Of a DNA stretch of 33,140 nucleotides, positions 13,598-20,849 are shown in pieces. The DNA is from Oscillospiraceae bacterium (GTDB lineage Bacteria > Bacillota > Clostridia > Oscillospirales > Ruminococcaceae), in NCBI GenBank assembly GCA_018434245.1, contig JAHDPQ010000089.1:1-33140 (forward strand), read 5' to 3'. Positions within the stretch are counted from its first letter, which is position 1. Each line of letters begins with the position of its first letter. The position numbers and the translations under genes are program-made. The notes beneath the pieces are model-generated. The model was not told the origin of the DNA and did not search any database. It saw nothing but the letters and a program-made list of their open reading frames with translations.

Positions 13598-15325
13598 ATG
13601 AGAGGTAAGAAGCACAGATTGCAGGCACTATGGCTGATCCTGCTGGGGACCCTGCTACTAGCCATTCCTCCCACTCCTGCAAAAGCCCAATGGGCTTTAA
13701 CACAGGAGGAAGAAGCCTATATCGCAGGGAAAAAGGTTCTCACAGCGGCATCTCTCGACGGCATCGCCCCGATTCAGTACCTCAATGCCCGGGGAGAGAT
13801 ACAAGGGATTTCCATACAGGTGCTGCAGGCCATATCTGAGCAGACGGGGCTTGAGTTTGAGTACCGCCTTTACGACTCCCTGGACGAGGTGTTTGAATGC
13901 GATGCCGACCTGATTTTTGGCATTCCGCGTCATTACACGTCGGAGGAGTTTGTGTTGTCCACCCCCTACCTCACCTCCGAAACCATCCTTTACATCAACT
14001 CCTCCCTAGATGCCGATCATCTGGAGGACAAAACATATGCCGCCGTCAAGGGCAGCGCCCTTCCCGAAGGTGTGGAGGAGAAGCACTCCATTTACTTTCA
14101 CACAAGGGAACAAAGCCTCGACGCCGTGGAAAGTGGACAGGCCGATTACGGCTATGGAAACGCCTATTCCGTGTCCTTTTACAAGGTGAAAAACAATTAC
14201 CGCAATATTGTGACCATTCCCAAAAGCAAAGAGCCCCGGGAATACGGTATAGGTTTTATAAAACCCGATGATAGGTTGCTCTCCATTATCAACAAGGCAA
14301 TCGACAGCATCAATGAAAAGCAAATGCTGAATATCATATTGGAGGAAACCTCCCATGTAGAAAGAGCTATCACCTTTTCCATGATGATGAGCGCCTACGG
14401 GGAAGAAATTATGTTGGTTGCTCTGTTGGTGGTGGGGGTTCTGCTGCTGAGCATGGTACGCAACGTCCATACCAACAATCAGCTTAGGATGCAAAACAAA
14501 CGCCACGAACTGCTGGCCCAAATCACCAACGAGTATATTTACGAATACTGTGCAGCCTCCGGAAAGCTGCAGCTTTCGGAAAAGTGTTCCCAGCTCTTCG
14601 GCTCACCAGAACAGCGCCGTGCAGTGGCCGAAATCCTGAAAAGCGCCTTGTTTGCCAAGGGACAGGAGGAGGAAAACACCTTTACCCTCAAGCTCCCCCT
14701 TGCCGACGGCACCACAGGGGTGTTCAAGTCCATTCACCTGAGCATGTATGACGACAACGGCAAGCTGTATTCCATCTTGGGCAAGTTGATGGACGTGAGC
14801 AGGGAGGCTGCGGAAAAAGAAGAGCTAATCCTCAAGTCCCAGAGGGACGGTTTGACCGGCCTGTACAACGCAACCACCGCCAAAGAGCGGATCATTGAGC
14901 GCCTTCGCAGCCGGGGGGATCAGCTGGACGCCTTCCTCTTAATGGACTGCGATAAATTTAAAGAGATCAATGATACTTACGGCCACTTAACCGGCAACCA
15001 GATTCTGGAGCATCTGGGCAGGAGCCTCAAGCTGGTGTTCCGGAGCACAGACATCATCGGCCGCATGGGAGGGGACGAATTCTGCGTCTACATCAGGGAC
15101 ATCCCCTCCCACGATTTTACCCAGCTCAAATTCCAGCAGCTTAGCTCCCGCATCAAAAATGTCATAGAGGATATTGACGTATCCATCAGCGCCGGTGTGG
15201 TGCTGGTAAGGAAAGCGGTGGCCTATGACGATCTGTTTGAGCAGGCAGACAGCGCTCTCTACCAAGCCAAACGAATGGGAGGAGCGCGGATGGTTCTTTC
15301 CGGCTTAGCCGGCGACACGCTGTAA
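13598..15325 (+). CDS. Membrane diguanylate cyclase with solute-binding sensor domain
   Basis: A 575-residue sensor enzyme that should make c-di-GMP. Residues 1-30 are a signal peptide ending A-K-A. Residues 35-255 form an extracytoplasmic solute-binding domain (SBP type 3: V-L-T-A-A-S-L-D-G-I-A-P-I-Q-Y, D-Y-G-Y-G-N-A-Y-S, Y-G-I-G-F). One membrane helix lies at about 269-290. A PAS-like region (305-405) precedes the GGDEF domain, which has D-G-L-T-G-L-Y-N, D-C-D-K-F-K-E-I-N-D and intact G491-G-D-E-F495. An R482-S-T-D485 site five residues earlier is the usual product-inhibition (I-site) motif. The ribosome binding site is weak: GGAG is 15 nt from the ATG, but stops upstream exclude an earlier start. 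The ligand, probably an amino acid or similar small molecule, is unknown. It stands alone on its own promoter. Confidence 0.93.
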   Translation: MRGKKHRLQALWLILLGTLLLAIPPTPAKAQWALTQEEEAYIAGKKVLTAASLDGIAPIQYLNARGEIQGISIQVLQAISEQTGLEFEYRLYDSLDEVFECDADLIFGIPRHYTSEEFVLSTPYLTSETILYINSSLDADHLEDKTYAAVKGSALPEGVEEKHSIYFHTREQSLDAVESGQADYGYGNAYSVSFYKVKNNYRNIVTIPKSKEPREYGIGFIKPDDRLLSIINKAIDSINEKQMLNIILEETSHVERAITFSMMMSAYGEEIMLVALLVVGVLLLSMVRNVHTNNQLRMQNKRHELLAQITNEYIYEYCAASGKLQLSEKCSQLFGSPEQRRAVAEILKSALFAKGQEEENTFTLKLPLADGTTGVFKSIHLSMYDDNGKLYSILGKLMDVSREAAEKEELILKSQRDGLTGLYNATTAKERIIERLRSRGDQLDAFLLMDCDKFKEINDTYGHLTGNQILEHLGRSLKLVFRSTDIIGRMGGDEFCVYIRDIPSHDFTQLKFQQLSSRIKNVIEDIDVSISAGVVLVRKAVAYDDLFEQADSALYQAKRMGGARMVLSGLAGDTL

Positions 15326-15342
15326 TCCGCCCGGCATAAGCC

Positions 15343-15370
15343 TTGACAAAGGCAAATTTGATGGTACTCT
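15343..15370 (+). promoter_or_regulatory. Promoter for the Ldh-family (yiaK-like) gene
   Basis: A perfect TTGACA (15343-15348) lies 16 bp before TACTCT (15365-15370). The -10 is poor, so strength may depend on an activator. Confidence 0.45.
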
Positions 15371-15416
15371 GTTGTTACTGCATGCTCGTCTACATCAAGG
15401 CTTGGAGGTACAGCTT

Positions 15417-16424
15417 ATGAGGATACCGTTTGAAGAAGTAAAGGCTACCCTAAAGGAAATATTAATGGGCAGAAACACTCCCGAGCCTTATGCGGAGGAA
15501 GTCGCCCATGTTCTGGCGCAGAACTCTTTGGACGGCGTGTATACCCACGGCATTAACCGCTTTGTGGCGCTGATCAACAGCATCGAACTGGGCAGTGTTC
15601 TGCCCACCGAGACCGCCTGCCGCGTCTCCGGGTTGGGAGGCTACGAAATCTGGGACGGCCGGTCAGGGCTGGGCATCGTCAACGCGAGAATCTGCACCCA
15701 GCGTGCTATCGAGCTTGCCAAAACTCATGGTATTGCCTGTGTGTCTATTCGCAACTCCAACCATTGGCTGCGGGGAGGAACCTATGGCATCATGGCAGCT
15801 CAGGCCGGTATGCTGGGGATAATTTTCACCAATGCCCGGGCCAACATGTGCGCTTGGGGCACCATGGAACACTGCTTGGGCAACAACCCTCTGGTGATGG
15901 CAGTACCCCGCAAAAACGGGGAGCATGTGATCATGGACACCTCCTTCTCCCAATATTCCTACGGCAAGCTGCAGCTGGCCAAGCTGGAGGGCCGCACCAT
16001 GCCCGATCCTGCCGGTTACGATGATGAGGGCAACCTTTCCAGCGATCCGACAGAGGTGCTGCGCTGCAAGCGGCTGATTTCCATGGGCAAGTGGAAGGGC
16101 TCCTCCATCGCCATGCTGCTGGATTTGATTACCAGTGTCTCCTCCTTCGGCTACTCCTCGGCGGCTATGGCAGCCATGGAAGGAACCGACGAGCGAGCTT
16201 GTTCTCAAACCTTTATCATCATCAACCCCTTTGCGCTGGGAGAGCAGGAACAGGCCGACGCCATTGTGGACGAAGCCTTGGAGATGGTACTTGGCGCCAC
16301 TCCCGTACCGGGAGAAACCGTGCGGTATCCCGGTCAGGCCATGTTGGGCATCCGCAAAGAAAACACCCAACTGGGCATCCCTGTCCACGAAAAGGTCTGG
16401 AACAAAATCCTAAGCCTGAAATAA
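15417..16424 (+). CDS. Ldh-family NAD(P)H oxidoreductase, YiaK/2,3-diketo-L-gulonate reductase-like
   Basis: A 335-residue member of the malate/L-lactate/ureidoglycolate dehydrogenase family, unrelated to Rossmann-fold enzymes. Conserved blocks are Y-T-H-G-I-N-R-F with the catalytic His, W-D-G-R-S-G-L-G, I-R-N-S-N-H-W-L-R-G-G-T-Y-G, L-G-N-N-P-L-V-M-A-V-P and M-G-K-W-K-G-S-S-I-A. N-H-W-L-R-G-G-T-Y-G and D-D-E-G-N-L resemble E. coli YiaK, which reduces 2,3-diketo-L-gulonate. The start at 15417 is supported by GGAGG 8 nt upstream; the frame is open further left without a ribosome binding site. No other sugar-acid genes accompany it, so the substrate is tentative. Confidence 0.88.
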   Translation: MRIPFEEVKATLKEILMGRNTPEPYAEEVAHVLAQNSLDGVYTHGINRFVALINSIELGSVLPTETACRVSGLGGYEIWDGRSGLGIVNARICTQRAIELAKTHGIACVSIRNSNHWLRGGTYGIMAAQAGMLGIIFTNARANMCAWGTMEHCLGNNPLVMAVPRKNGEHVIMDTSFSQYSYGKLQLAKLEGRTMPDPAGYDDEGNLSSDPTEVLRCKRLISMGKWKGSSIAMLLDLITSVSSFGYSSAAMAAMEGTDERACSQTFIIINPFALGEQEQADAIVDEALEMVLGATPVPGETVRYPGQAMLGIRKENTQLGIPVHEKVWNKILSLK

Positions 16425-16450
16425 TTCCTCAATCACACTCGATATGCAGA

Positions 16451-16489
16451 AGTCCGGCGGCTCCCGTAAAGGGAACCGCCGGACTTTTT
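16451..16489 (+). terminator. Terminator between the two convergent Ldh genes
   Basis: AGTCCGGCGG pairs with CCGCCGGACT, with an inner CCC/GGG pair in the loop region, followed by five Ts. Confidence 0.9.
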
Positions 16490-16549
16490 CCGCAATGACT
16501 GCCGGTAGCCCAACTCTATCCGGCTGTCACGACACAGTATGATGGCCGC

Positions 16550-17668
16550 TTATTCAAAGGGGAAGACGTACTGGTTCAGCCCAAGTTCATCCCGCACGGC
16601 AATCAGCTCGGGCTGGACGCCCCGGCTTACCGGCAGACCCTTGTCCTTGCGCTCCAGCCAGGTGAGGTATTCTTTTTCTCCGGCTGTGTAAATCCGCTCC
16701 TGCCCCGGCGCTTTGCGGGAGGCCCGCAACGCCCGCATGATGTTCCCCGCTGTGGTTTTAAAGGTATCCAGCCCCATAAACGCCTCGGTATCGATGGCGA
16801 TAAAGAAGTGGCCCAGCTGATAGGGCTTTTGGTTTCCGTCCTTGTCCTTGTTGTCCAGATCAGTGAGATAAGTACCCGCCTGCAATGCGGCAGAGAGCAC
16901 CTCTACAGCGACGGCGTAGCCGTATCCCTTGTACCCTGCCAATTCCTCCCCAATGCCGCCCAGAGGTGTCAGAGCGGCGTCTCCGGCAGTGAGCGCTTTG
17001 AGGATGGAGGGAGAATCGGTCAGGGCGTTGCCGTCCTGATCAATGACGGTGCCCTTGGGGCAATCCTGCCCGATGCGGGCGTAGTATTCAATTCTGCCCC
17101 GCTGGATGATGCTGGTGGCACAGTCCAGATTAAAGGGGAACTCCTCGTCTGTGGGGAATCCGATGGTCAAAGGGTTGGTGCCCAGCATGTTCTGCACCCC
17201 AAAGGTGGGGGCAATAGAGGGTCTTGCATTAGTTCCGGTAATGCCCACGCATCCGTTGTCGATGGCCATGGAGGTAAAGTAGCCGGCAATTCCATAGTGG
17301 GTGGAATTGCGCACCGCCACCATTCCCATGCCGTATTGCTTGGCCTTTTGAATGGCCATTTCCATGGCCCGGACTCCGGCCACCTGTCCCATGCCGTGGT
17401 GGGCGTCCAGCACTGCGGTGGTGTGGGTTTCCTTTAGGATTTCGATTTCGGTGACAGGCTTTTGAATCCCCGCTTTGATCCGATCAATGTAAATCGGCTT
17501 AAAGCGGTTGACTCCGTGGGATTCAATTCCCCTGCGGTCGGCTTCGATCAGCACATCGGTGCAGATTTGAGCATCCTTTTTCGGCACTCCGTAGCCGACA
17601 AAGGCCTCCTTGACAAAAGACTCCATTAGTTCCCAAGGCACATTGACATATTCTGTGCTGCTTCCCAT
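16550..17668 (-). CDS. Ldh-family oxidoreductase (malate/L-lactate dehydrogenase type)
   Basis: A 372-residue second Ldh-family enzyme, distant from its convergent neighbour. It shows R-G-I-E-S-H-G-V-N-R-F with the catalytic His, D-A-H-H-G-M-G-Q-V-A-G, V-R-N-S-T-H-Y-G-I-A-G-Y, N-M-L-G-T-N-P-L-T-I-G-F-P and G-Y-K-G-Y-G-Y-A-V. These place it in the group that includes sulfolactate and malate dehydrogenases. The ATG at 17668 follows GGAGAG; an earlier in-frame start at 17728 lies inside the upstream terminator hairpin and is unlikely. It follows the GlpP gene on the same strand with a terminator between them, so GlpP-type antitermination could control it. The exact 2-hydroxy-acid substrate cannot be told. 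Confidence 0.9.
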   Translation of the reverse strand: MGSSTEYVNVPWELMESFVKEAFVGYGVPKKDAQICTDVLIEADRRGIESHGVNRFKPIYIDRIKAGIQKPVTEIEILKETHTTAVLDAHHGMGQVAGVRAMEMAIQKAKQYGMGMVAVRNSTHYGIAGYFTSMAIDNGCVGITGTNARPSIAPTFGVQNMLGTNPLTIGFPTDEEFPFNLDCATSIIQRGRIEYYARIGQDCPKGTVIDQDGNALTDSPSILKALTAGDAALTPLGGIGEELAGYKGYGYAVAVEVLSAALQAGTYLTDLDNKDKDGNQKPYQLGHFFIAIDTEAFMGLDTFKTTAGNIMRALRASRKAPGQERIYTAGEKEYLTWLERKDKGLPVSRGVQPELIAVRDELGLNQYVFPFE

Positions 17669-17689
17669 GCTACTCTCTCCATTTCTATT

Positions 17690-17745
17690 AAAATATAAAA
17701 GAGCAGTGCAAACTGGACTTTCGTCCAATGCGCACCACTCTCAAT
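17690..17745 (-). terminator. Terminator/attenuator hairpin between glpP and the Ldh gene
   Basis: On the minus strand GGTGCGCATTGGAC folds on GTCCAGTTTGCACT around a GAAA loop, extended by GAG/CTC at the base, and runs into TTTTATATTTT. It lies in the 5' leader of the Ldh gene directly after glpP. That is where a GlpP-controlled terminator would be expected, by analogy with the glpD leader of Bacillus. Confidence 0.7.
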
Positions 17746-17787
17746 TATCTCTATGCGGTTATATTCAGTTTTGAAATGTGGTTTCCC

Positions 17788-18357
17788 TTACATGAACCAG
17801 ATTTCTTCCCGGGTGGTGGAAATAGCCACCGCACCGGCCGACAAAGCGGAGATGACGTCTTCCTTATCCCGGATCAGTCCCCCGGCGATGACGGGAACCT
17901 GAGTTTTTTCCATAACGATTTTTAGCACCTTGGGCATAATCCCGGGCATCACTTCAATCAAATCCACGTCGCTCAGCGCCACCTGATTGCCGATGTTGTC
18001 GATGGCCTTGGAATCGATGGCAAAAATACGCTGAACGGTGGCAAGCCCCTGCCTTCTGGCATATTTAATCTGGCCTGCTCGGGTGGAGATGATGCCGTCC
18101 GCCCTGGTGTACTGCCGGATAAAGTCAATGGCTCCGTCCTTGCTGGAAAGTCCCTCCACCAGATCAATATGGACAAAGGCAATCTTTCCCGCCTCTTTCA
18201 CCTTGTTGACAATCCCCTCGATGGTGCAGGCGGTGCCGAACAGCAGAAAGACAATCAGACTTTCCGACTCCAGTGCCTTTTGCAGCGAGGCATCTTCTTT
18301 GACGGCGGCAATGACAGGAATGTCATTTAACTGTGCACACAATTCCACTCGGTTCAA
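17788..18357 (-). CDS. glpP: GlpP-family antiterminator (glycerol-3-phosphate responsive)
   Basis: A 189-residue TIM-barrel-like GlpP protein, the normal family length. Typical parts are P-V-I-A-A-V-K near the start, V-F-L-L-F-G-T, F-V-H-I-D-L-V-E-G-L-S, G-I-I-S-T-R and V-I-A-G-G-L-I. In Bacillus, GlpP with glycerol-3-phosphate binds leader mRNA and lets transcription pass a terminator. The start is taken as the TTG at 18357, with GGAGG 8 nt upstream; an ATG five codons earlier overlaps that ribosome binding site. No glycerol genes are in the window. The next gene downstream is an Ldh-family dehydrogenase behind a terminator hairpin, which makes it the best local target. Confidence 0.88.
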   Translation of the reverse strand: MNRVELCAQLNDIPVIAAVKEDASLQKALESESLIVFLLFGTACTIEGIVNKVKEAGKIAFVHIDLVEGLSSKDGAIDFIRQYTRADGIISTRAGQIKYARRQGLATVQRIFAIDSKAIDNIGNQVALSDVDLIEVMPGIMPKVLKIVMEKTQVPVIAGGLIRDKEDVISALSAGAVAISTTREEIWFM

Positions 18358-18413
18358 GGCAGGTTCCTCCATTGACAGCCGATTCCCCGCAGAACAAGTC
18401 TAAGACTAATCTT

Positions 18414-18442
18414 ATTATGAAGGAAACAGGGCGGATTGTCAA
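18414..18442 (-). promoter_or_regulatory. Promoter for glpP
   Basis: On the minus strand TTGACA (18437-18442) and CATAAT (18414-18419) have a 17-bp spacer, about 57 nt before the TTG start. Confidence 0.65.
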
Positions 18443-18483
18443 TCCCCCATTGCGGGTTCCCGGAAAAACAAAAGACCAAGCGT

Positions 18484-18575
18484 CCCCTGTAACCGACAGC
18501 TTTTTTGTTGACAAGCTCCCGGCCAACTGCTAGAATGAAGCCAAATTACAGGGGGCCTCGCAAAAGGCCTACCCC
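18484..18575 (+). promoter_or_regulatory. ispD promoter and structured leader
   Basis: TTGACA (18508-18513) and TAGAAT (18531-18536) are 17 bp apart. The promoter is flanked by a perfect 9-bp inverted repeat, CCCCTGTAA (18484-18492) / TTACAGGGG (18546-18554). The leader then folds GGGGGCCT against AGGCC-TA-CCCC (18551-18575). Confidence 0.6.
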
Positions 18576-18598
18576 AAAAAATGTTAGCAGGGAGAGCT

Positions 18599-19339
18599 AT
18601 GTTTTTTAAAAAGAAAAAGAATATGCCTCTTGTGTCCGCCGTGGTGGTGGCGGCAGGTTCTGCCGACCGGATGCAGGGAATCGATAAACAGCAGGCTCTT
18701 CTGGACGGCTTGCCGGTGGTGGTCCGAAGCGTCGAGGTCCTCTCCCGCTGCCCTATGGTGGGGGAGGTGGTGCTGGTCTGTCCCCCTCAGAGCATTCCCG
18801 AATACTATGCTCTCACCCGGGAGTTCTCTCTGGATTTAGTCAGCGCTGTGGTGGGGGGCGGTGCCAGCCGTCAGCAATCGGTGTTTTTGGGGGTGGAAGC
18901 CTGTGATGATCAGGCGGCCTACTACCTGATTCACGATGGGGCCCGGCCTTTGGTGACTCCCGAGGTGGTGGAGGAGTGTATCCGGGCCGCCATGGAGTTT
19001 GGAGCCGCCGCCCCGGGTATGACCCCCAAGGACACCATCAAGGTGGTGGACAAGGACGGCTTTGCGGTCTCCACCCCTCCCCGAAAGGGATTGGCGGCCA
19101 TTCAGACCCCCCAAGTGTTTGAGTCGGGGCTGTACCGTCAGGCCATGGCACGGGCCAAGGGGCAGGGCCACGAGTACACCGACGACTGCCAGCTGGTGGA
19201 GCAGATAGGCCACAGGGTCAAGGTGGTTCCGGGGGGATATTCCAACCTAAAGATCACCATCCCCGAGGACTTGGCCATGGCGGAAGCAGTGCTGCAATTT
19301 CAGGAGGAAGGATGGTCCCGGTGGGAAGTGTTCGAGTAG
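18599..19339 (+). CDS. ispD: 2-C-methyl-D-erythritol 4-phosphate cytidylyltransferase
   Basis: A 246-residue enzyme of the MEP isoprenoid pathway that joins CTP and methylerythritol phosphate. It has the nucleotide-binding V-V-V-A-A-G-S-A-D-R-M-Q-G, followed by D-K-Q. Also present are G-G-A-S-R-Q-Q-S-V, H-D-G-A-R-P-L-V, P-P-R-K-G-L-A-A-I-Q-T-P-Q and Y-T-D-D-C-Q-L-V-E, all family signatures. The ATG at 18599 is behind GGGAGAG; a Met six codons upstream has no ribosome binding site. The Lys-rich first residues are unusual but harmless. It overlaps ispF by 28 nt, consistent with coupled translation. Confidence 0.95.
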   Translation: MFFKKKKNMPLVSAVVVAAGSADRMQGIDKQQALLDGLPVVVRSVEVLSRCPMVGEVVLVCPPQSIPEYYALTREFSLDLVSAVVGGGASRQQSVFLGVEACDDQAAYYLIHDGARPLVTPEVVEECIRAAMEFGAAAPGMTPKDTIKVVDKDGFAVSTPPRKGLAAIQTPQVFESGLYRQAMARAKGQGHEYTDDCQLVEQIGHRVKVVPGGYSNLKITIPEDLAMAEAVLQFQEEGWSRWEVFE

Positions 19340-19809
19340 GCCATGGATATGATGTACACCGGCTGGGCCCACAGCGCAGGCTGATCATCGGCGGGGTGGA
19401 TATTCCTTGGAAGTTGGGGCTGGAAGGCCATTCCGACGCCGACGTCCTCTGTCATGCGGTAGCAGATGCTCTGTTGGGGGCCCTTGCCATGGGGGATATT
19501 GGCGCCCACTTCCCCCCCGGTGATCCCACCTACAAGGATGCAGACAGCCTTGGGCTTTTGGAGCAGGTGGGCCACATGCTCCGGGAGCAGGGCTGGCAAA
19601 CCGGGAATCTGGACGCCACCCTTGTGGCTCAGCAGCCCCGGATGGCGTCTCACCTGCCACAAATGCGCCAAAATATCGCCCGCGTTCTTCAAGTTGAGAT
19701 CGATGCCGTCAGCATTAAGGCCACTACTGAGGAAGGCTTGGGCTTTACCGGTACAGGGCAGGGGATCGCCGCCCACTGCGTGGTTTTGGTGGAGCAAACT
19801 GGCAAGTGA
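19312..19809 (+). CDS. ispF: 2-C-methyl-D-erythritol 2,4-cyclodiphosphate synthase
   Basis: A 165-residue, normal-length IspF, which closes the cyclodiphosphate ring two steps after IspD. The metal ligands appear in G-Y-D-V-H near the start and in G-H-S-D-A-D-V-L-C-H. D-I-G-x-H-F-P-P and the C-terminal K-A-T-T-E-E-G-L-G-F-T-G are the remaining signatures. The ATG is preceded by AGGAGGAAGG, lying inside the end of ispD. The pair forms an operon closed by the terminator at 19911. Confidence 0.96.
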   Translation: MVPVGSVRVGHGYDVHRLGPQRRLIIGGVDIPWKLGLEGHSDADVLCHAVADALLGALAMGDIGAHFPPGDPTYKDADSLGLLEQVGHMLREQGWQTGNLDATLVAQQPRMASHLPQMRQNIARVLQVEIDAVSIKATTEEGLGFTGTGQGIAAHCVVLVEQTGK

Positions 19810-19910
19810 CCCATGGATTGACCCGATACCACTCGCTGAACCCGATACTCCTTCTATCTTTTGCAGAGCAGGTGGTATCCGCCTTTTCCCCAAACCTGAA
19901 ACGTTACAAA

Positions 19911-19940
19911 GGGCCCCCGAAGAATTTCGGGGGCCCTTTT
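19911..19940 (+). terminator. Terminator after ispF
   Basis: GGGCCCCCGAA pairs with TTTCGGGGGCCC around a short loop, followed by TTTT. Confidence 0.9.
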
Positions 19941-20010
19941 CTGTGGATGCATTGGCTTTTCGGTATCTTCTGGCATAGACTGGTATCAGAAACGCTAAAG
20001 GGGAAGGGCC

Positions 20011-20349
20011 ATGAACTTTACCGAAGTCACCGCTGCTATGACGGCGGCCGCCAACGTCATTGCGGCGCAACTGACCAACACGCAGGCCAACCAGCTTGGG
20101 GCAGTGTTCATCCTGTTGGGGCAACTGCTGCAAACCATTGCTATCATTCGGCCGGACGACAACTCCCCTCCTCTGCAAGGCAGCAATATAGCGGCTCAAG
20201 GGGAAGCCGCAAGCCCTCAAGGGCAAAGCACAAGCTCTCAGGGGCAAAGTGCAGCCCCACAGGGGGATGATCCGGCTGCTTCAGAAGGAAAGAGCCCCCC
20301 TTCCCCATCCCAGTCCGGGGACACCGCTCCCCCAACGGCTACCACATAG
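20011..20349 (+). CDS. DUF6774-like small protein with Gln/Gly repeat tail
   Basis: A 112-residue protein starting at an ATG behind GGGGAAGGG. Residues 1-50 (F-T-E-V-T-A-A-M-T-A-A-A-N-V-I-A-A-Q-L, then L-G-A-V-F-I-L-L-G-Q-L-L-Q-T-I-A) resemble the short DUF6774 proteins that are common and uncharacterised in Clostridia. Unlike the usual ~50-residue form, it has a 60-residue hydrophilic tail of imperfect repeats based on Q-G-Q-S (P-Q-G-Q-S-T-S-S, Q-G-Q-S-A-A-P) ending in a Ser/Pro/Thr run. No signal peptide. Its 3' end overlaps the convergent membrane-protein gene by 11 nt. Confidence 0.7.
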   Translation: MNFTEVTAAMTAAANVIAAQLTNTQANQLGAVFILLGQLLQTIAIIRPDDNSPPLQGSNIAAQGEAASPQGQSTSSQGQSAAPQGDDPAASEGKSPPSPSQSGDTAPPTATT

Positions 20350-20551
20350 CCGACGGCTCCTCCTTAGAGGAATCGCCCCCTGTCAGCACCTGCCGCACCA
20401 TCAGCACGGCGGCCATAACCGAAAGGCACCACAACAGCAGAGAGAGCACCTTGGAAATCAGGCCCTGCATCAGGTGCAAGGCCTTGAGCATCAGAGTAAA
20501 GGCCAGAGGAACCCCTAGTCCAATAGCCGCGATCCAGGCAATTTTCTTCAT
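20339..20551 (-). CDS. Small membrane protein, two helices
   Basis: A 70-residue protein with a strong AAGGAG ribosome binding site 8 nt before its ATG. Residues 4-24 and 32-56 are hydrophobic helices separated by a short basic turn; the C-terminus is polar. I do not recognise a family. It converges on the DUF6774-like gene. Confidence 0.65.
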   Translation of the reverse strand: MKKIAWIAAIGLGVPLAFTLMLKALHLMQGLISKVLSLLLWCLSVMAAVLMVRQVLTGGDSSKEEPSAMW

Positions 20552-20644
20552 CTTGCTTCTCCTTTGGGTGAGATATTCCTAGTATTTGCATGAAATCCCT
20601 CCGGGATGCAGAAGCTAATAAAAATCCCGGAAAGGAGAACTCTC

Positions 20645-20794
20645 ATGGCAAAAGACAGTCAAACCGACCCCAAGGAAGTGCGCCGGGCAAAATCCAAGGG
20701 CGGCCCCACTCCCGCCAGCGACCAGCCAGACAGCGAGGGCCGCAACGCCAAAAAGCACTCTATCCCCTCTCAAGGGCACCAGAAAAAGCAGTAA
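20645..20794 (+). CDS. Small basic hydrophilic protein
   Basis: A 49-residue protein beginning M-A-K-D-S-Q-T-D-P-K-E-V, rich in Lys, Ser, Gln and Pro, with AAAGGAG upstream and a strong terminator straight after the stop. It is probably disordered. It brings to mind small spore or nucleic-acid-binding proteins, but no family motif is visible. Confidence 0.6.
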   Translation: MAKDSQTDPKEVRRAKSKGGPTPASDQPDSEGRNAKKHSIPSQGHQKKQ

Positions 20795-20797
20795 CCA

Positions 20798-20840
20798 ACA
20801 GCCCCGGACCATCGATGTGTCCGGGGCTGTTGTGTTTTGT
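20798..20840 (+). terminator. Terminator after the small basic protein gene
   Basis: A perfect 12-bp stem ACAGCCCCGGAC (20798-20809) / GTCCGGGGCTGT (20819-20830) followed by a T-rich run. Confidence 0.88.
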
Positions 20841-20849
20841 TGGCAAGGG

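Noticed and set aside
19868-19940. T-box leader (GGTGGTATCCGCC before a terminator)
   Set aside because: The T-box core does not match well, there is no room for a stem I after ispF, and the next gene is not an amino-acid gene.
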